Shown here in pieces: positions 22,918-34,978 of a stretch of DNA of 64,000 nucleotides. The DNA comes from Pisolithus tinctorius (Eukaryota > Basidiomycota > Agaricomycetes > Boletales > Pisolithaceae): contig JANFAH010000006.1 in the NCBI GenBank assembly GCA_024663395.1, forward strand, positions 682,001-746,000, given 5' to 3'. A program made the translations under genes and the position numbers. The notes beneath the pieces are model-generated. The model saw only the letters and a list, made by a program, of their open reading frames with translations, was not told the DNA's origin and did not search any database. Within the stretch, counting starts at the first letter, position 1; each line of letters begins with the position of its first letter.

Positions 22918-24384
22918 TTATTGCAAGGGGCCAGGTTTATTAGGATAGTGAGAATGGAACTCTTGCACGAGTTCAGAAGCATTGTCTAGCTCTGTAGCTA
23001 GTACCCAAGTGGTTTCTTCATCAGTCCCCTCGTAGCCAGTCCACCAGACCAAGTATTGAAGCCAACACCAGCAATGCCAGTCGACCTTAGAGTCGAGGAT
23101 TTCTGCCACCTTGAACTCTAGCTCACTGTCAACTTCAACTGGTGGGGGTGGTGGTTGAGTCTGGTTCAGGATGGTATTAGGGACAGCTGGCTTGAGCTGG
23201 GAAACATGGAAGACCGGATGTACTGTGCACATTGAGTCCAGTAGGCACAGTGTGAATGAGTGGGTACCAGCCTGAGCTATGACCAGATACAGTCCAAGGT
23301 TCTTCTCCGAGAGCTTCTTGGAAGGCTGGGTAGACTGGAGGTATTTGGCTTTGACATATACTTGGTCACTGACCTTGAAGTCTGGAGCCAGCATGCATTT
23401 GGCATCAGCCAGGCCTTGGTATTGTTGTTGAGCGAGAGTCATTTCCTCCCGTAGGTATTGGTGCAGTGAGTTTAAGTCAACTGTGTAGTCATGAGCCTGA
23501 GTGGAAGTGAGGTCATGCTCTGGGTAAACTGAGATGTTAGGGTGATAGCCCTTATTGGCAAAGAATGGTGAGACACCGGTAGTAGTGCTAGGGGCATTGT
23601 TGTAAGCAAACTTGGCCAGGGGTAGTAGGTCAGCCCAGTTGTCCTGCTGGTAGTTGCAGTACACTCAGAGGTATTGCTCAAGAGTTTGGTTGGTCCTCTC
23701 AGTCTGACCATCGCCCTTGGGGTGGTAGCCCAAGGTGAAGTGTAAGTGCATGTCTAAGGCCTTACCGAGTGACCAGAAGAAATGAGATACGAACTCTGAA
23801 CCTCAGTCTGAGGTTACATGGGCTGGTGCTCCATGCTTTGAAAAGACGTGGAGTAAGAACAGTTTGGTGAGTTCTGGGGCCATGATAGTGTCATGGGTTG
23901 GGATGAATATGGCCTGCTTGGAAAGCTGGTCAACTACAATGAGGATGGCCATGAAGCCAGTTGAGGCTGGGAGTTGCTTGATGAAATCCATAGATATGGA
24001 ATTCCATGGTTTCTCCAGCACTGGAAGCTGCTTGAGGAGGCCATAAGGCTGATGGCAGGGAACCTTAGCCTGAGTGCAGGCCATGCAAGACCAGACATAG
24101 TCCTTGACAAAGGTCCTGAGGCTGGGCCAGGTATACTCATGCTGTATGAGTTCTAGTGTGCAATTTTGGCTGAAATGGCCAGACAGGGGGTGGTCATGCT
24201 TAAGCTGCAAGACCCTAAGGCAAAGATCATTTGAGTCTGGCACATAGATCCTTCCATTGAGACAAAGGAAACCGGTGTCATCTACTGACCACCAGATATC
24301 AGTCATGTCGGACAGGCAGATTTGTGAGACCAGGTCATCCGGCAGTGCGGTCAGGATATCACTGTGTAACCTCTTGACATCCAT
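22918..24384 (-). pseudogene. Integrase and chromodomain of element B
   Basis: HHCC finger (HDHPLSGHF...CMACTQAK), core with SMDFIKQLPASTGFMAILIVVD, TSD-stop-GSEFVSHF and GDGQTERTNQTLEQYL, then a chromodomain at about 22920-23110 (FKVAEILDSKVDWHC, LVWWTGYEGTDEETTW). Frames break at TGA codons near 23665 and 23803. Confidence 0.87.
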
Positions 24385-24528
24385 TAGGGCAACTGCTCAT
24401 AAGACCAGGTACTCGAGGTATGTAGTGTGAAGGGAGACCACTAGTTGCTCCTGGGTGAAGACCAGTCTCAGATTTTGCAGGTTTACTCAGGCATAGCTGC
24501 TATCCCCCTCTTTGGGGTAGACATCCCA

Positions 24529-25900
24529 TCATCTAGTTAGGGCATCGGGCTTAGCCCTGAGCTTACTGGGCCTGAATCTGATGATCATATTGAATTGTGA
24601 AAGGAATTCAGACCAGTGAGCTTGGCAGCAGGTGAGTACTTTAGAGGTAGAGAAGTACTCAAGATTCTTGTGGTCAGTAACAATGTCAACCAGTGAGGCT
24701 GAGCCCTCAAGGTAATGATGCCAGGTCTGGAATGCTTTGAAGATTGCAAGCAATTCCTTGTCATGAGTATCATAATTCAACTCCAGGGAGGTCAGAGTCT
24801 GGGAGTAGAATGTGACCGGATGAATCTGGCTGTCACCACAGGTAATAGAGAGGATGCCAGTGATGGCATAGTCCAATGCATTGGTCTTGACAGTGATGGG
24901 GACCCCAGGGATGAAATGAGTTAGGACTGGCATGGAGGTGAAGGTGGCCTTGAGGTTGTTGAATGACCAGCAGCATTCCTCAGAGAAGTTCCAAAGAGCC
25001 CCCTTGCAGGTAAGCTGAGTGAGTGGTATGACAATGTCTGAATAGTTAAAGATGAACCAGCAGTAGAAATTAGCAAAGCCAAGGAAAGACTGAATGTCCT
25101 TGACCTTGTGAGGCTCAGGCCAATCACAGATGGTCTGGACCTTTTCCTTTGACATTGTGAGGCCAGCAGGGGAAAGGTGGAATCTGAGGTATTTGACTGA
25201 GTCTGAGTGAAACTCACATTTCTCTGGCTTCACATACAGGCTGTGAAGCTGAAGCCAGCAGAGGACCTCTCAGACATGCTGCTTATGGGACTCCTTATCT
25301 CTGGAGTAGATTAGGATGTCATCTAAGTAGACAACTATGCATACATCCAACATATCCGCAAAGATGGTGTTCACAAAGTGTTGGAAGGTGGCCGGAGCAT
25401 TGGTGAGGCTGAAGGGCATTACCAGCCACTTGTAGGATCCATACTGAGTCTGAAAGGTGGTCTTCCATTCATTGCCTGGGGCAATCCAGACAAGATGGTA
25501 AGCATGCCGAAGATCAATCTTAGTATAGATCTTGGCTCAGCTTGGTGAATCCAAGAGGTCAGAGATGAGTGGTAGTGGGTATCAGACCTTCTTAGTGATT
25601 TTGTTGAGGCTGCAGAAGTCTACACAGAGCTGGAGGGAGCTGTCCTTCTTTTTGACAAAGAGGACCGGTGCAGCATAAGGGGAAGAGGTAGGCCAAATGA
25701 ATCTGGTAGTGAGGTTTTTATCAATGAAAGTCTGGAGAGCTTGGAGCTCGACCAGAGACAGCAAGTAGATGGTGCTGAGGGGCAGGGTTGTTCCTTCTTC
25801 AAGCTCTATTTTCAGGTCATACTCCCAGTGAGGCAGGAGAGCTGAGCCCTTGGCTTTACTGAAGACATCAGCAAAGTCATGATACTCTTCCAGGACATTG
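24529..25900 (-). pseudogene. Reverse transcriptase and RNase H of element B
   Basis: RT motifs [29 protein letters not shown], a [13 protein letters not shown] segment and an intact YLDD (about 25318-25333), then RNase H (NALDYAITGIL, THDKELLAIFKAF, TDHKNLEYFSTSK). Several TGA and TAG codons split it into pieces. Confidence 0.88.
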
Positions 25901-25932
25901 GGTAAGGCCAGAGGAGGGGAAGCCGAGGCTGA

Positions 25933-26600
25933 TCAGGCTTGAGCTGAGTCCAAGGGATGGAGCTGAAGTTGGAACTGGACAGACCCTTCTAGTTTGCAGG
26001 TGCACACAAAGGCAGCTGCATTGATTAGGGAAACAAGAGGGGCCTTCAGAGGGGTGCGAGCTAGGGAGTCAGAGACTGGTACAGATGGCACAAGGCTGGG
26101 TTGGTCACTAGGACTGGAGTCAGGGAGGCTGGTGGAAACCAGGCTTACAGGGGGTGTCAACAGGGTTGGCATCCCTTGTGCAGGAGTCCAGAAAGTTAGA
26201 CTGCCCAATACCCAATCAATCAATGGATTGTAGCGGGTGAGCCAGTCATGTCCGAGAACTATCCTACACTCAGAATCCATGGGGCTAAAAACAGGGTTAC
26301 CAGGGTGACATCACCAGATGTGAAGTGGATGTTGACATCTGCTTGAGTTATGGTGAAGGTGGATGTTCCATCGAAAAGCTGGAGTCAGATTGGGGAGACC
26401 GAGTATGGGGTAAATGAATGTTGATTAACAAATTGATTATCTATAAAACAATGGGTGGAGCTGGAGTCCACTAAGGTATGAAGCCGAGGTAAATCTGGGT
26501 TTTCTAATGTGATATAGGGGGTTAATGAATTTGGACTGGAAAGAGTGGACACATTGAGACAAGCCTCCAAGTTTGCACAACCAGAGTCAACACAGCTCCC
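25933..26600 (-). pseudogene. Protease region of element B
   Basis: An aspartic protease-like segment TLVDSSSTHCFID near 26450 (the usual DSG/DSS position) and ILGHDWLTRYNPLIDW-type sequence near 26200-26260, as in Ty3/gypsy PR-RT linkers. Broken by stops. Confidence 0.8.
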
Positions 26601-26710
26601 AGATTGTGCAGAGTCCTGGGAGCTGCTACCTATTTTTTTGTCTCAGGGGTAGTACCTGAGCCTGAGGCCAGTGCAGCCTCAGTGGTGGCCACAGCACGAG
26701 TCTTGGCCTT

Positions 26711-28050
26711 TCAGGCTTTCTTGGGGCATTTGTCAGTGAAATGACCAGACCCTCTGCAGAACATGCAGAGGTTTCCATCTATGCAATGCTTGCATTCTTC
26801 TGGGGTGAGCCTCCCATCCTTCCTGAGTTTGCTAGGCTTGGGCTTGGATGAGTTGCTGTTATTATTATTGCCTGGCTTTGATGAAGCCAGCTTAGGGGAA
26901 GACCCAGAGTTGTTATTGTTGCTGGTCTTGGTCTTCTCTTGACTGGTCTTGGACTGGTTGTTGTTGTTGCCAGAACCACCAGACTTGTTGTTGCTAGCAT
27001 TAGATGAGCCTTGGTGCTTACTTGCCTGCTGGACTTCTTCCTTGTGCTCCCAATAGCATGCATCCATCTCTTGGGCAAGGTGGCAGAGCTTGTGAAGTGT
27101 CCAGGGTTTGCCAACCTGACAGACCTCATCTTTGATTTGGTCTGGGAGGCCAGAATAGAAATGATGGTGCAGCACACTGTCTCTGTAGCCTCGGACTTGC
27201 AAAGCAAGCCGATTGAAGTTGACTACATATCTATTAATGTGCTGACTTTCCTTCATATGTAGATGGTCAAGCTGACTCTCAGCATCAGCGACCAGGTCAT
27301 GGGGGCTGAAGGTGGTTTGCAACTCTAGGATGAACTCCCTCCAGGAGTCCATCCAGAGAGGCTGGTTGTTGGGGTCGTTGAGCCTGAGCAAGTCTGGCTT
27401 GAACCACTCAAGGGCCATGCCTTTGAGGTAGGATTGCATGAAGATGACTTTGGTGCAGTTGGTCCTGAAGGCCTGGGGACGGTTTTGGAAATTGAGCTTG
27501 CACTGGATGAAGAAAGCACAAAGCTTCTTGGGGTCAGTACCATTGAAGGTGTCAGGCTCATGCAACTTGGTCCTGCTTGAGGTCTCAGGACTAGTGCGGG
27601 CATTATGAGCCAACAGTTTGATGGCTGATGCGAGGTTATCCAGGACTGTAATGGTGGGTTTGGTGTCTGGATCTGGGAAGTCTGGTTTGTCATCTGGATC
27701 ATTATCTTCTGGATTCTCATCACTGGGACCATTATCATTGGGATCATTGCTGGGGTCATCATCGTCTGGGTTATTATTATCATCATCGCCTGGCCCATCA
27801 TTGCTGGGGTCACCCTCGGGGATGGGAGCAGTGGGATGATGTGGTGTGGGAGTATTAGATGTGCAGGCTGAAAAGCCCCTGAAAGGACTGACAGGATCTG
27901 GGGAGCGCCTAGTGGTGCCCAATGCAACTAGTGCTGTCTCGTGGTGAGCCCCACTGGCTGAAGCGGAGTTGGGGTTGGTGGCAGAACAGCCATGGGGAGG
28001 TTGGAAAATGAGTCTTGGTTGCCATGATGGGTTAGACCCACACAAGTGGC
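26711..28050 (-). pseudogene. gag: Gag of element B
   Basis: About 440 residues open in one frame, which also runs into the LTR, so no authentic start is fixed. Features in order: Pro/Asn/Asp-rich N-terminus with DDDNNNPDDDDPS-type repeats, gag helical domain (FIQCKLNFQNRPQAF, YLKGMALEWFKPDLL), Asn/Ser-rich linker, and a zinc knuckle CMFCRGSGHFTDKCP. The TGA at 26711 is CGA-compatible and probably separates gag from PR through decay. Confidence 0.87.
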
Positions 28051-28051
28051 G

Positions 28052-28061
28052 AGTCTGAAAT
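28052..28061 (-). other. Self-priming primer-binding site of element B
   Basis: ATTTCAGACT on the element strand, 2 nt inside the 5' LTR, is complementary to AGTCTGAAAT in the LTR (28266-28275), about 35 nt downstream of TATATAAA. Confidence 0.8.
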
Positions 28062-28063
28062 AC

Positions 28064-28587
28064 TGTCAAGTTCGGGTTTTCTGGGTTGAAGCCAGACTGG
28101 AGACTGAAGTGGGCACGAGGCCAAGGGGTCGGAGTCAGGGGCAAAGACGAAGGTACAGAAGGGTGGACTGTTTGGACTTAGTGACTGAGGTACAGCACTA
28201 TTCCCTTGCGTGGGTCTCAGTCTGAGTCCAAGGCCAAGACAGGGTTATCAGAGTAAACTTAGTTGATTTCAGACTGAGGGGTACAGGCTGAGTATCTACA
28301 AGTTTATATACTAGAAGTAGCTATAGTATGGAGACCAGTAATGCCAGTCTCACAAGGATTGCTAAGAAGGTTGGTAAGACAAGGATTAGTAATGTATGAC
28401 TAAGGTGACAGAGACTGGGACAGGGTGGACCAGGGACAAGACCGGGCAGGACTTAACTGAAGTGACAGGCACTGCAAAGCAGTGTTCACTGTGCTAGGAC
28501 ATCTGGGGATAGAGGACAGGTGAGGCCAAGGCCAGACTGGATGAGTGTGAGGCTGAGTCTGGCCGGGGTCGAGGCATGACCATGACA
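28064..28587 (-). repeat. 5' LTR of element B
   Basis: 524 bp, TGTCAAG...CATGACA, followed by the duplication ccagc. Confidence 0.93.
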
Positions 28588-28592
28588 CCAGC

Positions 28593-29745
28593 AGGCCTGT
28601 CAATGAGTGAGAACCTTAGAGGTGGAAAAATACTCAAGGTTTTTGTGGTCCATCACCACATTGACAGGTAAGGTGGAACCTTCCAGGTAATGCTGCCAAT
28701 GGCAGAAAGCCTCAAAGATAGCCAACAGCTCCTTGTCATGGGTATTGTAGTTGAGTTCTAGCACAGTCATGGTGTGGGAGTAGCAAGCGACTGGGTGGAG
28801 TTCACTGTCAGAGCAGGTGACCAACAAAATGCCAGCAGTGGCATAGTCAGAGGCATCAGTGTCAACTGTAAGTGGAGCATCAGGAACCCAGTGTGTGAGG
28901 ACAGGAGTGGAGCTGAAGGCATCCTTCAGGCAGAGGAAGGCAGAGCAGCACTCCTTGGAAAAGTTCCAAGGAGCACCCTTTCATGTGAGGTGAGTGAGTG
29001 GAATGACAATGTTGGAGTAGTTATTAATGAATTGTCTGTAGAAATTTGTGAAGCCAAGGAAAGACTGGATGTCTCACACCTTCCATGGCTCAGGCCAGTC
29101 ACAGACTGCCTGAACCTTCTCAGTGGACATGGTGAGACCAGAGGGAGAAAGAACATAACTGAGGTACTCAATGGAGTTGGAGTGAAACTCACACTTCTCT
29201 GGCTTGGCATAAAGACCATGCTTTTGAAGGTGGTGGAGTACCTCTTTTACATGTTTGTGGTGCAATTCCATGTCCTGCAAGTAAATTAGGATGTCATTGA
29301 GGTACACCATGATGCAGACATTGAGCATGTCTGCAAAGATGCTATTGACAAATTGCTGGAAGGCCACAGGCATGTTATTCAGACCAAATGGCATTACCCA
29401 CCACTTGTAAGAACCATAACAAGTGCAGAAAGCCATTTTCCATTCATCTCTGTCTGTGATGCAGACTAGATGATAGGCATGGCAGAGGTCAATCTTGGTG
29501 TAGACTCTAGCGTGGCTTGGGGAGTCGAGTAGGTTGGAGATGAGTGGCAGTGGATAGTGGTCTTTTTTCATGATTTTATTGAGTCCTTGATAGTCTATGC
29601 AGAGGTGGAGTGAACTGTCCTTCTTCTTTACAAAGAGGACAGGGGCACTGTGAGTGGAGGTGGACTGCTTGATGAAACTGTAGCCAAGATGCTCATCAAT
29701 GAAGGTGTGGAGAGCTTCAAGCTCTGGTGGAGACAGAGAGTAGAT
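28593..29745 (-). pseudogene. RNase H and reverse transcriptase of element C
   Basis: RNase H (THDKELLAIFEAF, DHKNLEYFSTSKVLTH) joins across element B to 20455. RT motifs [30 protein letters not shown] and MPFGLNNMPVAFQQF. The catalytic YLDD reads YLND (29290-29302); the Asp-to-Asn change is a CpG transition at 29298. The frame ends at the solo LTR at 29751, which splits an IYSLSPPELEAL motif from the upstream DLKEGASLPIGT. Confidence 0.87.
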
Positions 29746-29750
29746 CATGC

Positions 29751-30200
29751 TGTTACACTCAACTGAAGTCAAGATGTAGGGAGAGCTCAAATGCAGACAA
29801 TGGTTTCTACTGAGCAACAGCTGCAGTAACCTTCATAAATGACAAAGGATTTAGTCAATGCCAGTAGGAGTGGTCCTGGTAAGGGACACTGAGGGCAAAG
29901 TTCTGAGGACAACTGCATATGATTGAGCAGCTCAAGTCTGGAGTTCCAGGACTTGAGCCAACAGGCTAAATACTACAAAGAAATGGACCATGAGGCATCT
30001 GCATGTGATGAGGTAACTATGCTATTGGTTGAACAATAACAACACATGTCCTAAGCATGTAAGAAGTGAGTAATGCTAGTGGTGGAAATAGAGAGCCATT
30101 GGATCAGAGAGAAAATGGCTCCAAAAGGGAAGACAGTCCAATGGATTAAACACAAGGTAAACATACAGTGAAAAGAAGAAGACAGGGGTGGAACATAACA
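29751..30200 (-). mobile_element. Solo LTR of the A family inside element C
   Basis: 450 bp aligning end to end with the A LTRs (TGTTAC...ATAACA) but much more CpG-decayed. The flanks CATGC (29746-29750) and TGTGC (30201-30205) fit a single CGTGC target in which the two copies lost the CpG on opposite strands. Removing it rejoins the RT N-terminus of C. Confidence 0.87.
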
Positions 30201-30205
30201 TGTGC

Positions 30206-31020
30206 CAATGGGCAGAGAAGCTCCTTCCTTGAGGTCAATCTTGAGATCAAACAAGCAGTGTGGCAGAAGTTCAGTAGCCTTGTCTTTACTAAAGATGTTG
30301 GCAAACTCATGATACTCAGGAGGGACTGAGGAGAGGTCAGGAGGTGGAGAAGAAGTGGAGGATGCATGAAGCTTCACATCATCAGCAGAGAGCTGCAAGT
30401 GGAACTGTCTAGAGCCAGGGAGAGCACAGGCTCTGACATACACAGCAGCATTGATGAGTGAGACAAGCAGAGCAGAGTGTGGCAAATCTGTCAGAGCTGC
30501 AGTTGGAGCTGCAGACAGAGTGGAGGTCACAGTGGAAGATGATGAAGGTGCCTGGGGCATCAGCATTCCCTGTAATGATGGTTTGAATGATATACTGCCC
30601 AGTACCCAGTCAATTGACAGATTGAAGTGGGTGAGCCAGTTGTGTCCTAACACCAGCAAACATGAAGAATCCAATGGAGTAACATAAAATGAAATGGAGT
30701 TGACATTGCCAGAAGGAAAGTGGAGGGAAAGATCTACTTCTTGGGAAATGACAGCATTTGTACTACCATCAAACAGGTGGAGCAGAATTGGCAGAGAAAT
30801 GGAGGAAACATGAATAACATACTTTTTGATTATGGACAGGTCTACAAAACAATGAGAAGAGCCAGAATCGATCAACACAGAAACAGTATCAACAGAATAA
30901 TCAAGAAGAGTTACAGACAGAAGTAAAGAGTTCAGACTAGAGAGAGCAGATGCATTGAGTTGGATGTCCAGTTGTGCACAGTTGGGATCAATGCTTTCTC
31001 CAGGCTGTGTGAGCTCCCTG
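30206..31020 (-). pseudogene. Protease and linker of element C
   Basis: An aspartic protease motif VLIDSGSSHCFVD near 30850 and LLVLGHNWLTHFNLSIDW near 30620, then a linker to DLKEGASLPIGT at the junction with the solo LTR. A long open stretch despite the age of the element. Confidence 0.83.
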
Positions 31021-31030
31021 GAGGAGTGGA

Positions 31031-32280
31031 CTAATTTTTTGGCTCTGCCTTCTCTGCAGGTGGAGGAGGCAGAGTTCCAGCCATAGCTGCACAGGCTTTG
31101 GCTGCACAAGAGGTAGACTTGGGACAGTCCTTGGTGGAGTGGCCAGCCTCACCACAGAAGAGGCAGAGGTTGTTTTTCATCCTGTGCTGTTGTTCAGCAG
31201 AGGTGAGTTTGCCATCCTTGCCCAGAAGGTGGGCAATGTCAGACTTAGGCAGGTCTTTCTGTTCACCCTTGCCCTTTGCATTGGACTTTGGAGCAGCGGT
31301 GGAGGATGACAATTTAGGCTTGTTGTCAGAGCTGCAGGACTGTGACTTGTCGGTGGCAGACTTGGTGGTGCACAAGATCTCTGGTTTATGCTCCCAGTAG
31401 TGCACATCAATGGTCTGAATGAGTTCATGGAGTTGTGCAAGGGTAGAAGGTTTTCCAATGCAAGTGATCTCATCCTTGATGTGGTCTGGAAGTCTGCTAT
31501 AAAAGCAGTGGCAGAGTGCACTGACACCATAGTCCTTGACCTGTGAAGCCCAGTGATTGAACTCCACAATGTATTTGGTAATTTGAGAGCCATCCTTCAT
31601 AGTAAGGTTCTCAAGTTGTTGGATGGCATCCACTATGGCATCATGCAGACCAAAATTAGTTGTGAGCTCTTGTAAGAACTCATGATAGTTGTCCATCCAG
31701 AGTGGGCAGTCATAATTGTCAGGGTTTAGCAGGTCTGGCTTGAACCAAGCCAGAGCCATACCCTTAAGATAAGACTGAGCAAAGGTAACCTTCACCCTGT
31801 CAGGTGGAATGTGCAGGGGTGGTCTTGAAAGTTGAACTCACAGAGTTTCTTAGGATTGGAGCCATCAAAGGTGTCAGGCTCACAAACTTTGGTTTTTGGA
31901 GTGGAGTCCCCAGTGTGTGAGCTAGACCACACAAGCACATGGACAGCTCTAGCAAGAGCTACAAGGGGATCCTCTGGTGGCTCAGCCAGGTCTTCAGGGA
32001 TATCCCCATCACCACTGCCCCCACCATCAGGATCACCATCAGGGTCATCAGGATCAGGGTCAGGTCCATCATCTTGGTTATGAGGAGATGGAGTATGGAA
32101 GGTTGTTGGGTGGAGGTCAGAGCAGCCAGCTTGCGAAGCACTTTCACCTTCAGTGTGAGAGCAGTGTCAAGCGGAGAAGGATTGGAATTGTTCGATGATG
32201 GAAGGGAGTTGATGCAGATTAGCTAGCGCTGCAGTGAGGTTCTCAGTGACCTCTCTCTGGGATTGAGCTCAAGTTCTCAT
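31031..32280 (-). pseudogene. gag: Gag of element C
   Basis: A candidate ATG lies at 32278-32280, followed three codons later by a TGA (CGA-type). The N-terminal part is acidic (DDGPDPDPDDPDGDPDG region, about 32010-32090). The main frame (31031-31795) has YLKGMALAWFKPDLL and ends with a zinc knuckle CLFCGEAGHSTKDCP. It closely parallels the gag of element B. Confidence 0.85.
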
Positions 32281-32328
32281 AATGGTGTAAGTTTTTTAGA
32301 AGACAGAAAATGAGATTGTACAAGTGTG

Positions 32329-32339
32329 AGTACAAATAT
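32329..32339 (-). other. Self-priming primer-binding site of element C
   Basis: ATATTTGTACT on the element strand, 2 nt inside the 5' LTR. The exact complement AGTACAAATAT occurs in the inverted C-family solo LTR (about 18371-18381). The element's own 5' LTR has the same site with one CpG decayed the other way, 33 nt downstream of TATAAAA. Confidence 0.78.
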
Positions 32340-32341
32340 AC

Positions 32342-33076
32342 TGTCAAGTCTGGGCCTACTCCGACCAACTCCAACATTAGACAAGGTCTGGGGAGAGGTT
32401 TGGAAGCAAGTCCAACAGAAAGAACTGAACTCCGACTGGCAGAGGGTCAGCAGGAACAAAGCCTGCCAAGACAAAGGCAGAGTGGAGTGAGGGCATTGGG
32501 TTTAGCTTGTGCACTACCCCCTTGTATGACCTCAGCCCTCATATTTCAGAGGGATAGTACAGACAGAATGTTGGAGGTAACTCTGACAGGCAGAAGACAG
32601 AGGCAGAGGGAGTAGGAGCTAAGTTGATATTCATACTGAAGAACAGCAGAGTACAATACATGCTTTTATACTACTACAGAGGTACAGTAATCAGAATCAG
32701 AACTGACATATGGAGACTCATAAAATTTCAAGTAAAAACCTCCTAGACAATGAATGAAGGGTAGATGGAGGACATACAAACAGGTAACATAGAACATCCC
32801 AAAGAGGAAACAGTCCAGGCACTGGACCATGCAGTGTGCATGCTGCAGAGCACCTGACTGCGCACTGTCAGGGCGAAGTCCAAAGGGTGGTCACATGACT
32901 CCCCAGGGAAAGGTCTGCGTGGTCTGGTAGGAGAGCAGAATAAGTCCAACAGCAGCCAGAGCAGAGATGGTTTGTAAATGATAGAAGATGGGTGGTGTTG
33001 GTGTGGAGTGAGTGAAGGACCGGCAGAAAAGGGTGCAGAGTAAACAAGGACTCAGGATGAATGCACAGTCATGACA
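32342..33076 (-). repeat. 5' LTR of element C
   Basis: 735 bp, TGTCAAGTC...GTCATGACA. A TATAAAAG box on the minus strand lies near 32660. Confidence 0.9.
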
Positions 33077-34179
33077 CCTGTCCCACTCAGCTCTCTGCTC
33101 AATTGTCCTGCATAACTATCCCTCTCTCTGATATCAAAGATGCCTCTCACAACCACCATGGTGCCATGAGCTACCATACATGCCATACACTTGTATTCTA
33201 ATGTGTAACACTAGGCTAAGCCCTCTATAGACCGTACATGAATTCCAAAAAAGGTTTCTGCTCTGACTGCTTGAGGGATTTGACAACTACTTCTGCTTCT
33301 GATTGCTGCCTGTTTGCTTGTGCAATCTCTTTGCATCAGGAGATGGAGCATCTGCATCTAGCCTTGCAGGGGCCTTTCTGACATGAGGTGACTTCCAGGT
33401 GCTCCCAGGGACACCCTGTTTCACATTTGTGGATGCTGCATTGGTGGTCACAGATCCATTATTGTTGGACTTGGATGAGTATTTGGCCCCAGGTCAACAT
33501 TGATTCATGTCTGGCTCACTCAATTCTGACAGAGCCTGCTTAACACACAGTGCAAACGTGTTAGCCATAACAGCTGATTCAACATGACTGAACTTGCCTT
33601 GTGTGTGTGCTTCAGGGCAGATTTCAGCTTTCTGCCTTTTTTTCTGCTCATTAACCCCTCCTCAGTTGGGTGGTCAGTGAAAGGAATGCTCTCCAATCCA
33701 TCTGCATCTGCATATTCTGAGTGGTCCCATAGTTCAGTTGTGTACTCACTCCCTGAGTGCAGATCAGGGTTTGCTGCAAATACAAGTTACAGTGGGAAGC
33801 TCACTATTCAGGGATGTTGCCAATTTCTTTGAATTGGATAGGGTGGGCAAATAAGTGTCTTCATCAGCTTCATCATTGGAATCATGGCCATTGCTTTCCC
33901 TCCCATTATCATCAGTTAGCACTTTATTTTGTGGATGATGCACTGGGGTCTTTGCATGGGCTGGAGGTGCAGAGAGCTGCTCACTATGGGAACCATCAGC
34001 TGGTGGGGGATTTGAGTGGGAACAAGAAGGGAATGGTGTCTTGGCATGGTTTTGCCTCCTGCCAGATACCTGAAGACCAGAATTGCATTAGTGCTGATCT
34101 GTTGTGCATGAAAATCACACATGGTGCACCTTTTTAGTGGAGGAATCATCTGTTCCAACATCACTCCCCTCAGCCTTGC

Positions 34180-34268
34180 TGTGATCATCCAAACTGTCAT
34201 CTGCACTGTCATCTGTGCTATCATCCACACTATCATCTGTGCTATCATCCGCACTATCATCCATGCTA
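34180..34268. repeat. Short minisatellite encoding Asp-Asp-Ser repeats
   Basis: A 15-bp unit (tcatctgtgctatca and variants) repeated about six times. On the minus strand it reads as DDS(A/T/V/M) repeats of the hypothetical gene. Confidence 0.7.
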
Positions 34269-34269
34269 T

Positions 34270-34854
34270 TGTTAAGTCCAGGTCTTCACTGGTCCAAGGC
34301 TGGTCTGGAGTCCAGTTGGGGGTCAGAGGGTAATATGAGACACTAGGGGATTTGGACTGTTGGACTTAGCAACTGGTGGCACAGCACTATTCCCTTGCAT
34401 GGGCCATAGTCCAGTCAAGAGACAGAAGACAGGGATCAGAGGGGACTGGGTTAAGATGTGACTAAGTTGATTTCAGACTGAGGCTAAACAAATTATCCTA
34501 CAGCTTAAATACTAGAAGTAACCTAAGTGTAATGTAGCACCAGAGACCAGTTTGTGCTGGTACAGTGATGGTTGGTAAACAGATTGGTAAGTAGGGTTAC
34601 AAAGAATATTATCAAGCAAAGACTATGAACAAAGGATTACTGGAAACTGGGGCAGGACTTGTGGCTGGGCTGGGTATTACACCAGCCCAGTACCAACTGA
34701 GTGAACAACTCAATTGGGCATTGCCTTGCAGTGCCTCACAAGCTAATACATTTCTGGGTTGAAGGGTAAAGGCCAGGACCAGGGCAAGGGTTGGATGAGA
34801 CCAGTTGAGACCAGGGTAGAGCCAGTCTAGAGTAGTCTGGACATGGCTGTGACA
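34270..34854 (-). mobile_element. Solo LTR distantly related to LTR B
   Basis: 585 bp, TGTTAAGTCCAGG...GGCTGTGACA. It shares with LTR B the box CAGTCTGAAATCAACT, 33 nt downstream of a TATTTAA on the minus strand, and gcacagcactattcccttgc. I find no matching target duplication (gctat versus atggt). Confidence 0.72.
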
Positions 34855-34978
34855 ATGGTTGAAGGTAAATCCTTCAGGAAGATGGTGGGCTGCTATCATT
34901 TCCACTTGATGATGACCAAAATTCTTGAATGGCACTGCTGACAAGGGATTTCTGCATGCTAATCCTGATAGCACTCAT

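Larger units (their letters stand above)
20461..28587 (-). mobile_element. Element B: Ty3/gypsy chromodomain retrotransposon with an antisense gene
   Basis: LTRs at 20461-21539 (with a MITE inside) and 28064-28587, TGTCAAG...ATGACA, flanked by a perfect duplication, ccagc (20456-20460 and 28588-28592). Minus-strand order is PBS, gag, PR, RT, RNase H, IN, chromodomain. A plus-strand intron-containing gene lies between IN and the 3' LTR. It is inserted in the RNase H region of C. Stops and frameshifts are moderate. Confidence 0.93.
1..33076 (-). mobile_element. Element C: old Ty3/gypsy LTR retrotransposon holding all other insertions in the first 33 kb
   Basis: Seen: C-family LTR sequence at both ends in the same orientation (1-98 plus 1937-2090 on the left, 32342-33076 on the right), a polypurine tract at 2091, a PBS at 32329, and a degraded minus-strand gag-PR-RT-RH-IN-chromodomain order between them. 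The rest is insertions: R1, A, D, a 400-bp LTR, an inverted C-type solo LTR, B, and a solo A-type LTR. An antisense plus-strand gene lies between the 3' LTR and integrase. The left end is outside the window, so the element's own target duplication (right flank cctgt) cannot be checked. Coding parts are full of TGA and frameshifts, so the element is dead. Confidence 0.88.

Noticed and set aside
27325..27927. 200-codon overlapping frame within gag of B
   Set aside because: A shadow frame of the Asp/Asn-rich gag region with low-complexity translation.
34270..34854. A decayed target duplication for the LTR at 34270
   Set aside because: Flanks gctat and atggt do not reconcile even allowing CpG transitions, so no TSD is claimed.
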